Assembly (NCBI GenBank): GCA_040235415.1
Contig: JBECKR010000154.1
Coordinates: 1-8,325, forward strand
Source of the DNA: JBECKR01 sp040235415
GTDB taxonomy: Bacteria > Acidobacteriota > Polarisedimenticolia > Polarisedimenticolales > Polarisedimenticolaceae
DNA: 8,325 bases
Direction: 5' to 3'
A program made the translations under genes and the position numbers. Below are positions 1-6,555 of this stretch, piece after piece (position 1 is the stretch's first letter; each line of letters opens with the position of its first letter). The notes under the pieces were generated by a model. That model saw nothing but the letters and a program-made list of their open reading frames with translations. It was not told the origin of the DNA and ran no database searches.

Positions 1-1140
1 GTCCTGTGGGGGCTGGCCGCGCTCGCCGCGCTGGCGTGCGGCGCGGCCGCCGCCGCCGAGACCGCTCCGGCCGCGTTCCGGGGACCGATCGCCGTCCTGC
101 CGCCGCTCAGCCTCGCTCCCGTCGAGGGGTCGACCGACGGCGTCGCGGAGGGGATGCGCGAGCGGCTCGTGGCGCGAGGGCTCGAGGTCCTCGCCCCGGA
201 CCGGCTGGAGGCGTTCCTCGTCCGCCACCGCGTGCGGTACACCGGAGGGCTCGACGAGGACTCGATCCGCGCCCTGCGCGCCGAGACCGGCGCCGCCGCC
301 GTCCTCGTGACCGCCGTCGACCTGTTTCGGCGCCAGGAGCCGCCCCGCAACGGCGTCATCGCGCGCCTCGTGTCGACCTCCGAGCCGGTCCGGATCCTCT
401 GGATGGAGGACGCGCAGCTCGCCGGGGAGCAGGCCCCCGGGCTCCTCGGCTTCCACCTCGTGCGGGACGTCGCCACGCTGCGGGAGCGCGTCCTCGACGC
501 GCTCGCCGACTCGCTCGCGACCGGAGCGGCGTGGGGGTTCGATCCGTCGCACCGCACCGAGATCGACGCGAAGCTGGGGGGCGCGCCGCGGGGCGACCGG
601 TTCCGTCCGAGGAGCTTCTTCGCGTCGGGGCTGGCGGCGACGCCGGGCGGCCGGAAGCCGCGCATCGCCGTCATGCCGTTCGCCAACGAGAGCACCGACC
701 GCGACGCCGGGAGGATCGTGACGCTGCTCCTCGAGCGCTACCTCGCCGACCGGCCGGACGTCGAGCTGGTCGAGCCCGGGCTCGTGCGCCGGGCGATCCT
801 CGACACCCGGCTCGTGCAGCAGGAGGGGCTGTCCCTGGCCCAGGCCGAGGTGCTCACGAGCCTGCTCGACGTCGACGCCGCGATCACGGGGAACGTGCGG
901 GACTACCTCGGCGCGACCGCGGCCGGGCCCCCGCGGGCGGAGTTCACGGTGTCCGCGATCGACGTCCGCCAGCGGCGGGTGGCCTGGGCGTCCGTGAGCT
1001 ACAATGCCGGGGACGACCGCGTCGTGTTCTTCGACCGCGGCCGGGTCTACACGGTGCATGCGCTCGCGTCCGCCATGGCCCGGGAGGTCGTGCAGCGCAT
1101 GGTCCCCGAGCTCGCCGGAGGGTCGCCCGCAACTCCCTAG
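1..1140 (+). CDS. Exported protein with two CsgG/TolB-N-like domains (5' partial)
   Basis: The frame is open from the first base and has no start codon before the hydrophobic stretch, so the true start lies upstream; 379 residues are visible. They begin inside an Ala/Leu-rich signal-peptide core ending near residue 19. A Cys sits at residue 13, but the residues before it (Ala-Leu-Ala) are a poor lipobox, so a soluble or weakly anchored periplasmic protein is more likely than a lipoprotein. Two related alpha/beta units follow. One begins with IAVLPP at residues 30-35 and the other with IAVMPFANES near 222-231. The second continues into a typical 'VEPGLVRRAI...DVDAAITGNV' segment. Such beta-strand openings are characteristic of the CsgG/FlgT/TolB-N group of envelope proteins, which assemble or recruit partners at the outer membrane. 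The specific function is not recognisable. The downstream chaperone-like gene starts 49 bases later on the same strand, probably in the same operon. Family-level confidence is moderate. Confidence 0.72.
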   Translation, partial: VLWGLAALAALACGAAAAAETAPAAFRGPIAVLPPLSLAPVEGSTDGVAEGMRERLVARGLEVLAPDRLEAFLVRHRVRYTGGLDEDSIRALRAETGAAAVLVTAVDLFRRQEPPRNGVIARLVSTSEPVRILWMEDAQLAGEQAPGLLGFHLVRDVATLRERVLDALADSLATGAAWGFDPSHRTEIDAKLGGAPRGDRFRPRSFFASGLAATPGGRKPRIAVMPFANESTDRDAGRIVTLLLERYLADRPDVELVEPGLVRRAILDTRLVQQEGLSLAQAEVLTSLLDVDAAITGNVRDYLGATAAGPPRAEFTVSAIDVRQRRVAWASVSYNAGDDRVVFFDRGRVYTVHALASAMAREVVQRMVPELAGGSPATP

Positions 1141-1176
1141 GCCGATCCGCGCCCCGTTTCCGGACACCAGACCTGC

Positions 1177-1185
1177 AGGAAGGAA
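1177..1185 (+). promoter_or_regulatory. Shine-Dalgarno of the SurA-like gene
   Basis: AGGAAGGAA lies just upstream of the ATG at 1190. It selects this ATG, which opens directly into a signal peptide, over in-frame upstream codons that overlap the preceding gene. Confidence 0.75.
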
Positions 1186-1189
1186 CCCC

Positions 1190-2896
1190 ATGAAGCCTGT
1201 CGTGACGCTCGTAGCACTCCTGATCGGGCTCGTCGCCGTCGCGGCGACCTCCGGGCCCGCAACCACGCTTCCGGTCGTGGACGGCAAGAAGGCCGTCGCC
1301 AAGGTCAACGGCGAGGCGGTGACGCTCGACGAGCTCACCGCCCAGATCGCGCAGATCCACGCCTCCGCCGTCATGACCGGCGGCCCGGTGGCGAAGCAGG
1401 ACCCCGCTGGGGTCCTCGATCGCATGATCAACTCCCTGCTGCTCGTCCAGGAGGCCCGCGGCATAGGTCTCGACCGGCTGCCGGAGGTCCGCAACCTCGT
1501 CGACGGGTTCGCCGAGGACACGCTTCGAAGCCTGCTGTTCAAGCACGAGGTCCGCGACGTCCCGAAGCCCGACGCCAAGGCGGTCGAGGCGCGCTACCGC
1601 GACGCGGTGCGCACCTACGAGCTACGCTCCGTGCTCCTGCCGGACGAGGACTCCGCGGCGAAGTTCTCCGCCGAGGTCCGCGGCGGGGTGCGCTTCGAGA
1701 CGGCGGCCGCCGCGTGGATCGCTTCCGGACGGGCCGAGGGCGGTCTCGGCACGACCACCGCGAAGGCGAAGGAGCTCCTCCCGGGCGTGCAGCAGGCGCT
1801 CCAGGGGATGAAGCCCGGCAACCTGAGCGCTCCCGTCCCGGCCCAGCGGAAGCTCGCGGTGTTCGAGCTCGTGGGCGTCACCTATCCGGACGACCCCGAC
1901 GCTCGCGGCGCGATCGAGCGCGAGGCGCAGGACGAGCAGCGCACCGCCGCGATCGTGGCCTACACCGATGCGCTCGTCGACCGTCACGTCAAGATCGATC
2001 GGGATCTGCTGACCGGCCTCGATTTCGACGCGTCGCCGGACGAGGTCGAGAAGCTCCGCGAGGACGGGCGGACCGTGGCGACGGTCGCCGGAAGCTCCCC
2101 CGTCACGATCGCGGAGCTCACGAACGTCATGGCGAAGAAACAGTTCCACGGCCTCGATCGCGCCGTCGAGCAGAAGCGCCTTGACCGCACGAAGTGGAAG
2201 GTGCTCAAGGGGATCCTGGAGAAGCGCGTCATCCTCGGGGAGGCGCGCCGCCTCGGGATCGAGAACACCGACGAATACCGCCGGCAGGTGCGGCAGTTCG
2301 AGGACGCGGTGCTGTTCGGAGCGCTGGTCCAGAAGGCGATCGATCCGGGCCTGCGCGTCTCGAAGGACGAGATCCGGAAGTACTACGCCGATCACCTCGC
2401 GGACTACACCGCGCCCGAGATGGTGCGTCTCGAAGCGATCGCGTTCGCCCGGCGCGAGGACGCGGAGCAGGCGTTCGCGCGGCTCCACGCCGGCGCGGAC
2501 CTCGGCTGGACCCGGACCAACTCGGAGGGCCGGATCGAGCCCGCGTCGATCCCCGAGATCACGGGCCTCGACAAGGGGCTGTTGGTCCGCTCGTCGCTGC
2601 CGCCCGCGGTCGCCAAGGCGATCGTCGGAGCTGCGGCGGGCGACTTCCGCTTCCTCGCGCTCGGCGACGGCGCGGGGCCGTTCGTCGTCCTCGCCGTCCG
2701 GGACGTCGTTTCGCCGAAGCCGACTCCCGTCGAGGCCGTGGAGAAGGACATCGCGGGCAAGCTCTTGGCCGAGCAGCGCGAGAAGGCGATCGAGGCGTAC
2801 GCCGACAAGCTGCGCGCCGCGGGCGAGATCGAGGTGTACGCGAAGGGCGACGCGCTGTCGCGGATCCTCGGAGAGTCGCTCGCGGGGAAGATGTAG
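1190..2896 (+). CDS. Periplasmic SurA/PrsA-like protein with duplicated parvulin-type modules
   Basis: The 568-residue protein begins with a signal peptide or N-terminal anchor (residues 1-20). A SurA-N-like segment follows (AKVNGEAVTLDEL, 37-49, then helices to about 130), and then a parvulin-like domain (about 133-235) with the family's GGLGT and 'MKPGNLSAPV' landmarks. A second cycle repeats this: a short strand-helix opening (VATVAGSSPVTIAEL, 296-310), a long helical region (322-390) and a more degenerate parvulin-like domain (391-508, with ADLGW at 436-440). SurA and PrsA/PpiD proteins fold exported and outer-membrane proteins. The histidines usually found in parvulin active sites are missing from the equivalent positions in both halves (RSVLL and LEAIAF where SHILV-like motifs are expected), so a holdase chaperone role seems likelier than isomerase activity. 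The gene follows an exported-protein gene by 49 bases, suggesting a dedicated or co-expressed chaperone. ATG is chosen for its Shine-Dalgarno and signal peptide. The family call is good; the activity is uncertain. Confidence 0.82.
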   Translation: MKPVVTLVALLIGLVAVAATSGPATTLPVVDGKKAVAKVNGEAVTLDELTAQIAQIHASAVMTGGPVAKQDPAGVLDRMINSLLLVQEARGIGLDRLPEVRNLVDGFAEDTLRSLLFKHEVRDVPKPDAKAVEARYRDAVRTYELRSVLLPDEDSAAKFSAEVRGGVRFETAAAAWIASGRAEGGLGTTTAKAKELLPGVQQALQGMKPGNLSAPVPAQRKLAVFELVGVTYPDDPDARGAIEREAQDEQRTAAIVAYTDALVDRHVKIDRDLLTGLDFDASPDEVEKLREDGRTVATVAGSSPVTIAELTNVMAKKQFHGLDRAVEQKRLDRTKWKVLKGILEKRVILGEARRLGIENTDEYRRQVRQFEDAVLFGALVQKAIDPGLRVSKDEIRKYYADHLADYTAPEMVRLEAIAFARREDAEQAFARLHAGADLGWTRTNSEGRIEPASIPEITGLDKGLLVRSSLPPAVAKAIVGAAAGDFRFLALGDGAGPFVVLAVRDVVSPKPTPVEAVEKDIAGKLLAEQREKAIEAYADKLRAAGEIEVYAKGDALSRILGESLAGKM

Positions 2897-2911
2897 CGGT
2901 CGGGGCCGCGC

Positions 2912-3313
2912 TCACTCGGGGCGCGGCTGCGGTCCCTGCGGGGCGCGCGGCCCCAACACCTCTCGCGCCTGCCGGGCGAGGTCGGCGAGGCGGCACGGCT
3001 TCACCAGGACGGCAGCCGCTCCGGCCGCGAGGACCCGGTCGTTGTCGTCGTCGTCGATCGACGCGGTCAGGACGATAACGCCCGCACCGGGGTTCACGGT
3101 TCGGGCGTAGCGCACGAGGTCGATGCCGCTCATGTCGTCGAGCCGGAGGTCGGTCAGCAGGAGGTCGTAGTGGAAGCGGTCCAGGAGGTCCATCGCCTTC
3201 CTGCCGCTCGGCGCGAGATCGACGACGTACCCCTGCTCGGACAGGATGTGGTGCAGCGTCATGCGCATCAGGCGCTCGTCGTCGACCGCCAAGACCCGAA
3301 TCGCCGCTTGCAC
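2912..3313 (-). CDS. Single-domain response regulator (receiver only)
   Basis: The 133-residue protein is a complete CheY-like receiver with no output domain. Visible key residues are the acidic pair D11/D12, phospho-acceptor D55 (LLLTDLRL), switch T83 (VLTAS) and K105 (VLVKP). An unusual acidic run (DDDDND, 87-92) follows beta-4, and the tail after residue 120 is Pro/Gln/Arg-rich. The start is GTG at 3313, preceded at 8 bases by GGGAGG. An overlapping ATG in another frame gives no receiver sequence. Without an output domain it must act by protein contact, phosphotransfer or phosphate buffering. It is divergent from a kinase/NtrC-type pair, and its receiver aligns without gaps to that of the NtrC-type protein, especially DDERL-RMTL. 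That suggests duplication and perhaps a shared kinase. A sigma-54-type promoter lies just upstream. The gene converges on the SurA-like gene with a 15-base gap. Confidence 0.93.
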   Translation of the reverse strand: MQAAIRVLAVDDERLMRMTLHHILSEQGYVVDLAPSGRKAMDLLDRFHYDLLLTDLRLDDMSGIDLVRYARTVNPGAGVIVLTASIDDDDNDRVLAAGAAAVLVKPCRLADLARQAREVLGPRAPQGPQPRPE

Positions 3314-3321
3314 GACACATG

Positions 3322-3327
3322 CCTCCC
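3322..3327 (-). promoter_or_regulatory. Shine-Dalgarno of the receiver-only gene
   Basis: Read on the minus strand this is GGGAGG, 8 bases before the GTG start at 3313. It supports the GTG over other start codons. Confidence 0.7.
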
Positions 3328-3345
3328 GGAACCGTCCGATTCAGA

Positions 3346-3361
3346 TGCAAACACGTCGCCA
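3346..3361 (-). promoter_or_regulatory. Candidate sigma-54 (-24/-12) promoter of the receiver-only gene
   Basis: On the minus strand the sequence reads TGGCGACGTGTTTGCA. The invariant GG (3360-3359) and GC (3348-3347) are separated by exactly 10 bases. The -24 box keeps TGGC and the -12 box is TTTGCA, close to the known consensus TGGCACG-N4-TTGCA; the mismatches are at the less conserved ACG. The inferred start of transcription is near 3335, giving a leader of about 22 bases that contains the Shine-Dalgarno at 3327-3322. The divergent neighbour encodes a sigma-54 activator, which makes the match functionally plausible. It is called by eye, without genome-wide background. Confidence 0.6.
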
Positions 3362-3402
3362 CAGGGCGAACCGTGCCCCGGGACCTTTCCGGCGCGCGCC
3401 GC

Positions 3403-3422
3403 TCGGATCCGATATCGGCCGA
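3403..3422. promoter_or_regulatory. Overlapping palindromes, candidate activator/operator site
   Basis: Three perfect palindromes overlap here: TCGGATCCGA (3403-3412), CCGATATCGG (3409-3418) and TCGGCCGA (3415-3422). Together they give alternating TCGG and CCGA half-sites. The centre is about 77 bases upstream of the inferred sigma-54 start site. NtrC-family dimers usually bind dyads roughly 80-150 bases upstream of their promoters, so an enhancer for the neighbouring activator is a reasonable inference. It could also be an operator affecting the divergent kinase gene. Confidence 0.4.
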
Positions 3423-3585
3423 ACTCGTGGGAAACCGGCGCCTCGAGACGTTCGCGCGGCCTCGACGTGCCGCGCCGCGGCGAACCGGGCCGCTGGGGGA
3501 ACTCGAGCACCGACCGGAGCGAACTGGGGCATTTCGCGCACGCGGGCCCGCCCCGGGCGGCGCCGGCGGCCGATGGTAACCGGCG

Positions 3586-3594
3586 TGGTATAGT
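3586..3594 (+). promoter_or_regulatory. Candidate extended -10 promoter of the kinase operon
   Basis: TGGTATAGT fits the extended -10 pattern TGN-TATAAT with one mismatch. No recognisable -35 box lies 16-18 bases upstream. The predicted start near 3601 would give a leader of about 27 bases before the GTG at 3628. A similar GTGGTA-type box precedes the ferritin gene. Confidence 0.4.
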
Positions 3595-3627
3595 CTCGAA
3601 TCCACGCTCGCGCGCGCGCCGTACGGA

Positions 3628-5013
3628 GTGACCGCCCTGCTTCCCGGACCGGACGATCCCGCCGTCGCGCCGCCCCCCGCCGGGGGCGGCCCGCGGCGGC
3701 TGCTGTTGCCGCGCGGCGTCCGGCTGGGGCACTTCATCGTGCTGCCGACGGTCGCGATGGGCCTGTTCGTGTTCCTCTCGCGGATCGCCGACCGCTTCGT
3801 GCTGCCCGCGCTCGGCCCCGCGGGCACCGAGGTCTACCAGGTCCTCCGCACGGTCACGATCAGCGCGCTCATGGCCGGGATCATCGGTTGGCTCGCGCTG
3901 CGTCACCGGCACGAGTACGAGACGAGGCTCGAGGCGCGCAACCAGGCGCTCGAGGAGACCCGCGACTTCCTGAGCCGGGTCATCGAGGGGTCCGGCGAGG
4001 CGATCATCACGGTCGACGCCGGAAACTGCGTGACCTCCTGGAACCGCGCGGCGGAGGCGATCTACGGCTGGAGCGCCGCGGAGATGACCGGTCACGGCGT
4101 GGCTCGCCTTCTCCCTCCGGGCGCGGGCCAGGAGGAGGAGCTCGCCGAGACCGACGCCGCGCTGCGCGCGGGCCGCACGGTGCGGCACCACGACGCTCGC
4201 CGGGTGCGCAAGGACGGCCGGCTCATCACGGTGCACGTGACGCGCTCGCCGATGTACGACGCCGAGGGACGCTACGCGGGCTGCACCGCGATCGTCGACG
4301 ACGTCACCGATCTCAAGGAGATGGAGTCCCGGCTCCGCGAGCAGGAGACGCTCGCCGCCGTCGGTCAGCTGGCGGCGTCGGTCGCGCACGAGATCAAGAA
4401 TCCGCTGGCCGGGATCCGTGGGGCCTGCGAGATCATCTCGGACGGCTACGGCCCGGACGATCCCAGGAAGGAGCTCTCGGTCGAGGTCCTCCGACAGGTC
4501 GATCGCTTGAACCGCACGGTCCAGGAGCTTCTGGTCTACGCCCGCCCCAAGAACAAGAAGCCGGTGCCGACCGACCTCAACGCCGTCCTCGACCGGGTCG
4601 TCCGGCTGCTTCGAGAGGACGCCCAGACTCGCGGGATCGAGCTGGAACGCCGGCTCCAGCCGGGGCTGCCGTCGATCAACGTCGATCCGCAGCAGATGGA
4701 GCAGGTGTTCTTCAACCTGATCCTGAACGCGTTCCAGGCGATGGACTACCGCGGGCGGGTGCTCGTGGCGACCGAGGCGAACGGCGAGGAGATCCACGTC
4801 CGGGTCCGGGACGACGGGCCCGGGATCGCGCCCGACGCCGTGCAGCACATCTTCGACGCGTTCTTCACGACGCGCTCGAAGGGAACCGGGCTCGGGCTCG
4901 CCATCGTGCGGAACATCGTCCAGAATCACGACGGCACGATCACGGTCGACTCCCGGCCCGGCGAAGGCGCGGAGTTCGTGATCGCGCTTCCGATGGAGCC
5001 GGACGCGCCATGA
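3628..5013 (+). CDS. Membrane PAS-domain sensor histidine kinase
   Basis: The 461-residue kinase has a Pro/Gly/Ala-rich cytoplasmic N-terminus and two predicted membrane helices (about 34-51 and 74-92) joined by only some 22 residues, so there is no sizeable periplasmic sensor. A PAS domain (about 113-228) is the likely signal input. HisKA follows, with phospho-acceptor H254 in SVAHEIKNPL. The HATPase domain has N box N363/N367 (FFNLILNAFQAM), G1 DDGPGI (395-400), F box FDAFFTT (409-415) and G2 KGTGLGLAIV (418-427). This is the NtrB/AtoS/ZraS-like type that pairs with NtrC-family regulators, and the next gene overlaps its stop by ATGA, so the pair is translationally coupled. The start is GTG; no other plausible start exists between the upstream in-frame stop (3577) and the first helix. 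Its Shine-Dalgarno is poor, since GGAG touches the GTG. The signal sensed is unknown. Confidence 0.95.
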   Translation: MTALLPGPDDPAVAPPPAGGGPRRLLLPRGVRLGHFIVLPTVAMGLFVFLSRIADRFVLPALGPAGTEVYQVLRTVTISALMAGIIGWLALRHRHEYETRLEARNQALEETRDFLSRVIEGSGEAIITVDAGNCVTSWNRAAEAIYGWSAAEMTGHGVARLLPPGAGQEEELAETDAALRAGRTVRHHDARRVRKDGRLITVHVTRSPMYDAEGRYAGCTAIVDDVTDLKEMESRLREQETLAAVGQLAASVAHEIKNPLAGIRGACEIISDGYGPDDPRKELSVEVLRQVDRLNRTVQELLVYARPKNKKPVPTDLNAVLDRVVRLLREDAQTRGIELERRLQPGLPSINVDPQQMEQVFFNLILNAFQAMDYRGRVLVATEANGEEIHVRVRDDGPGIAPDAVQHIFDAFFTTRSKGTGLGLAIVRNIVQNHDGTITVDSRPGEGAEFVIALPMEPDAP

Positions 5014-6401
5014 AGCCGCGGGACAGGATTCTCGTCGTCGACGACGAGCGCCTCATCCGGATGACCCTCCGGACGATGCTCGAGAGCGAGGGGTACGACG
5101 TCGACGAGGCCGAGACCGGCTCGGGGGCGTTCGACCGCCTGCGCGAGAACGACGTCGACCTCGTGGTGCTGGACTACCGCCTGCCCGACACCAACGGCAT
5201 CGAGGTCCTGCGGCGGATCCGGGAGGAGCAACCCGCGGCGGGCGTCGTCCTGATGACGGCGTTCTCCTCGATCGACAACGCGGTCGAAGCGATCAAGCTC
5301 GGGGCGTACGACTACCTCAACAAGCCGGTGCACCGCGACGACCTCCTCGCGACGATCGCGAAGGCGCTCGAGACGACGCGCCTGCGGCGCGAGGTCGCGC
5401 GCCTGCGGGACGAGCAGCGCCGTTCGTTCGGGATCGCGAGCATCGTCGGGCGATCGAAGGCGATGCAGGACGTCTTCGTGCTGATCCGCAAGGTGGCGGA
5501 GTCCACGGCGGCGACGGTCATGATCCGGGGCGAGTCCGGCACCGGCAAGGACCTCGTCGCGAAGGCGATTCACTACGCTTCGGACCGCTCCGACAAGCCG
5601 TTCATGAACATCACCTGCTCCGCGCTTCCCGAGACGCTGCTCGAGTCGGAGCTGTTCGGCCACGAGCGCGGGGCGTTCACCGACGCGCGCCAACAGAAGA
5701 AAGGCCTCCTCGAGCTCGGCCACGAGGGCACCGTCTTCCTCGACGAGATCGGCGAGATGGGCCCGACGCTGCAGGCCAAGCTGCTGCGGTTCCTCGAGGA
5801 GAAGGCGTTCAAGCGCGTCGGCGGCACGGCCGACATCCGGGTCGACGTCCGCGTCATTGCCGCCACGAACGTCGACCTCGAGAAGGCGGTGCGCGAGAAC
5901 CGCTTTCGCGAGGACCTGTACTACCGCTTGAAGGTGATCCCGATCTACCTGCCGGCGCTGCGCGAGCGGCGCGAGGACATCCCGCTGCTCGTCGAGTTCT
6001 TCGTGGACCAGTTCAACCGCGAGTTCCGGAAGAACACGCAGCGCGTGACGCCGGAGGCGATGCGCACTCTCGCGCGCTACCGTTGGCCGGGCAACGTCCG
6101 GGAGCTCCGCAACGTCGTCGAGCGCGCGATGATCCTCGAGAACAAGGTCGAGCTCGACATCACCGACCTGCCCGAGGAGATCCTCCAGGAGGGGGACGTC
6201 GATCGCGAGGCCGTATCGGCGGCCGGCGGTGCCGGCGCCGTCCTGCTCCCCGAGGACGGCATCGCGCTCAAGGACGTCGAGCGCGACCTCGTGCGGCAGG
6301 CGCTCGCGCGCTCCGACGGCAACCAGAGCCGCGCGGCACGGCTGCTTCGGATCTCGCGCGACGCCCTGCGCTACAAGATGAAGAAGTTCGGATTCGGCTG
6401 A
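5010..6401 (+). CDS. NtrC-family sigma-54-dependent response regulator
   Basis: The 463-residue protein has the full three-domain layout. The receiver (about 5-120) has D11/D12, phospho-acceptor D55, T83 and K105. The AAA+ domain (about 143-380) has Walker A GESGTGKD (174-181), the sigma-54-contacting loop GAFTDA (221-226), Walker B FLDEIGEM (243-250), sensor I ATN (285-287), an arginine-finger segment REDLYYRL (300-307) and sensor II WPGNVREL (359-366). A Fis-type helix-turn-helix (about 422-460, GNQSRAARLLRISRDALRYKMKKFG in two parts) ends the protein. It should bind dyad enhancers and remodel sigma-54 polymerase using ATP once phosphorylated. It overlaps the kinase gene by four bases and is surely its partner. 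The loop reads GAFTDA instead of the usual GAFTGA. The nearest visible target is the sigma-54-like promoter of the divergent receiver gene. Confidence 0.96.
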   Translation: MKPRDRILVVDDERLIRMTLRTMLESEGYDVDEAETGSGAFDRLRENDVDLVVLDYRLPDTNGIEVLRRIREEQPAAGVVLMTAFSSIDNAVEAIKLGAYDYLNKPVHRDDLLATIAKALETTRLRREVARLRDEQRRSFGIASIVGRSKAMQDVFVLIRKVAESTAATVMIRGESGTGKDLVAKAIHYASDRSDKPFMNITCSALPETLLESELFGHERGAFTDARQQKKGLLELGHEGTVFLDEIGEMGPTLQAKLLRFLEEKAFKRVGGTADIRVDVRVIAATNVDLEKAVRENRFREDLYYRLKVIPIYLPALRERREDIPLLVEFFVDQFNREFRKNTQRVTPEAMRTLARYRWPGNVRELRNVVERAMILENKVELDITDLPEEILQEGDVDREAVSAAGGAGAVLLPEDGIALKDVERDLVRQALARSDGNQSRAARLLRISRDALRYKMKKFGFG

Positions 6402-6511
6402 GGCCCGGCGGCGGCCTTCCGTCCCGCTTTCGCCCTATTGCCGGAGATTCCGAGAGTCCGCAACCCGGAAAGTGGAGTTCGGCCATCCGCCACTCCCCGC
6501 TTCATGTGGCT

Positions 6512-6517
6512 TATCAT
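6512..6517 (+). promoter_or_regulatory. Candidate -10 box of the cytochrome gene
   Basis: TATCAT matches TATAAT at five of six positions in otherwise GC-rich intergenic DNA. No good -35 box is seen. The implied start near 6524 coincides with the left arm of the leader hairpin. Confidence 0.3.
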
Positions 6518-6521
6518 GGCC

Positions 6522-6552
6522 CACCGACGACGGCCCCAGGGGCTCGTCGGTG
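6522..6552 (+). promoter_or_regulatory. Leader hairpin upstream of the cytochrome Shine-Dalgarno
   Basis: CACCGACGA (6522-6530) is perfectly complementary to TCGTCGGTG (6544-6552). Inside it, GCCC (6533-6536) can pair with GGGC (6540-6543), giving a 9 bp stem, a small bulge and a 4 bp cap. It has no U-tract, so it is not a terminator. It ends 3 bases before AGGAGG and could act in mRNA stability, translational control or as a protein-binding dyad. Confidence 0.5.
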
Positions 6553-6555
6553 CTT

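Larger units (their letters stand above)
3314..3627. other. Divergent intergenic region between receiver-only gene and kinase gene
   Basis: This 314-base stretch shows no convincing protein or RNA gene in either direction. It holds the minus-strand sigma-54-like promoter (3346-3361), overlapping palindromes (3403-3422), a GC-rich dyad CCGCCC/GGGCGG (3548-3560) and a plus-strand extended -10-like box (3586-3594). The short direct repeats GGCGAACCG (3365 and 3479) and GCCTCGA (3440 and 3459) are probably chance in such GC-rich DNA. Confidence 0.6.

Noticed and set aside
1..60. Lipoprotein signal (lipobox) in the first gene
   Set aside because: Cys at visible residue 13 is preceded by Ala-Leu-Ala, which does not fit the usual L-[A/S]-[G/A]-C pattern, and the N-terminus is outside the window.
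2896..2927. Hairpins between the convergent SurA-like and receiver genes (GCGG/CCGC at 2896-2909; GCCGCG/CGCGGC at 2905-2927)
   Set aside because: They have short GC stems without T-tracts, and one overlaps coding sequence. In 70% GC DNA such pairings are common, so I do not call a terminator.
3523..3545. TGGGGCATTTCGCGCA as a sigma-54 promoter for the kinase operon
   Set aside because: GG-N10-GC spacing is present, but the -24 box lacks TGGC and the -12 box lacks TTGC. Chance matches of this quality are expected at this GC content.
3609..3618. Alternating CG run before the kinase start
   Set aside because: Ten bases of CG alternation is unremarkable at this GC content. No function can be supported.
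2559..3827. Long open frame on the minus strand across the intergenic region and the ends of flanking genes
   Set aside because: It is Arg/Pro/Ala-rich low-complexity translation overlapping well-supported genes, typical of shadow frames in high-GC DNA.
3268..4929. 553-codon open frame antisense to the kinase gene
   Set aside because: It mirrors the real kinase codons, has no recognisable domain, and runs across the sigma-54 promoter and the start of the receiver-only gene.
6401..6417. AGGCC/GGCCT hairpin right after the NtrC-type gene
   Set aside because: The stem is only 5 bp and no T-run follows, so it is too weak to call an intrinsic terminator.
6421..6445. TTGC in CTATTGCCGG as a sigma-54 -12 box for the cytochrome gene
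   Set aside because: The bases 10 positions upstream are not GG, so the -24 element is missing.
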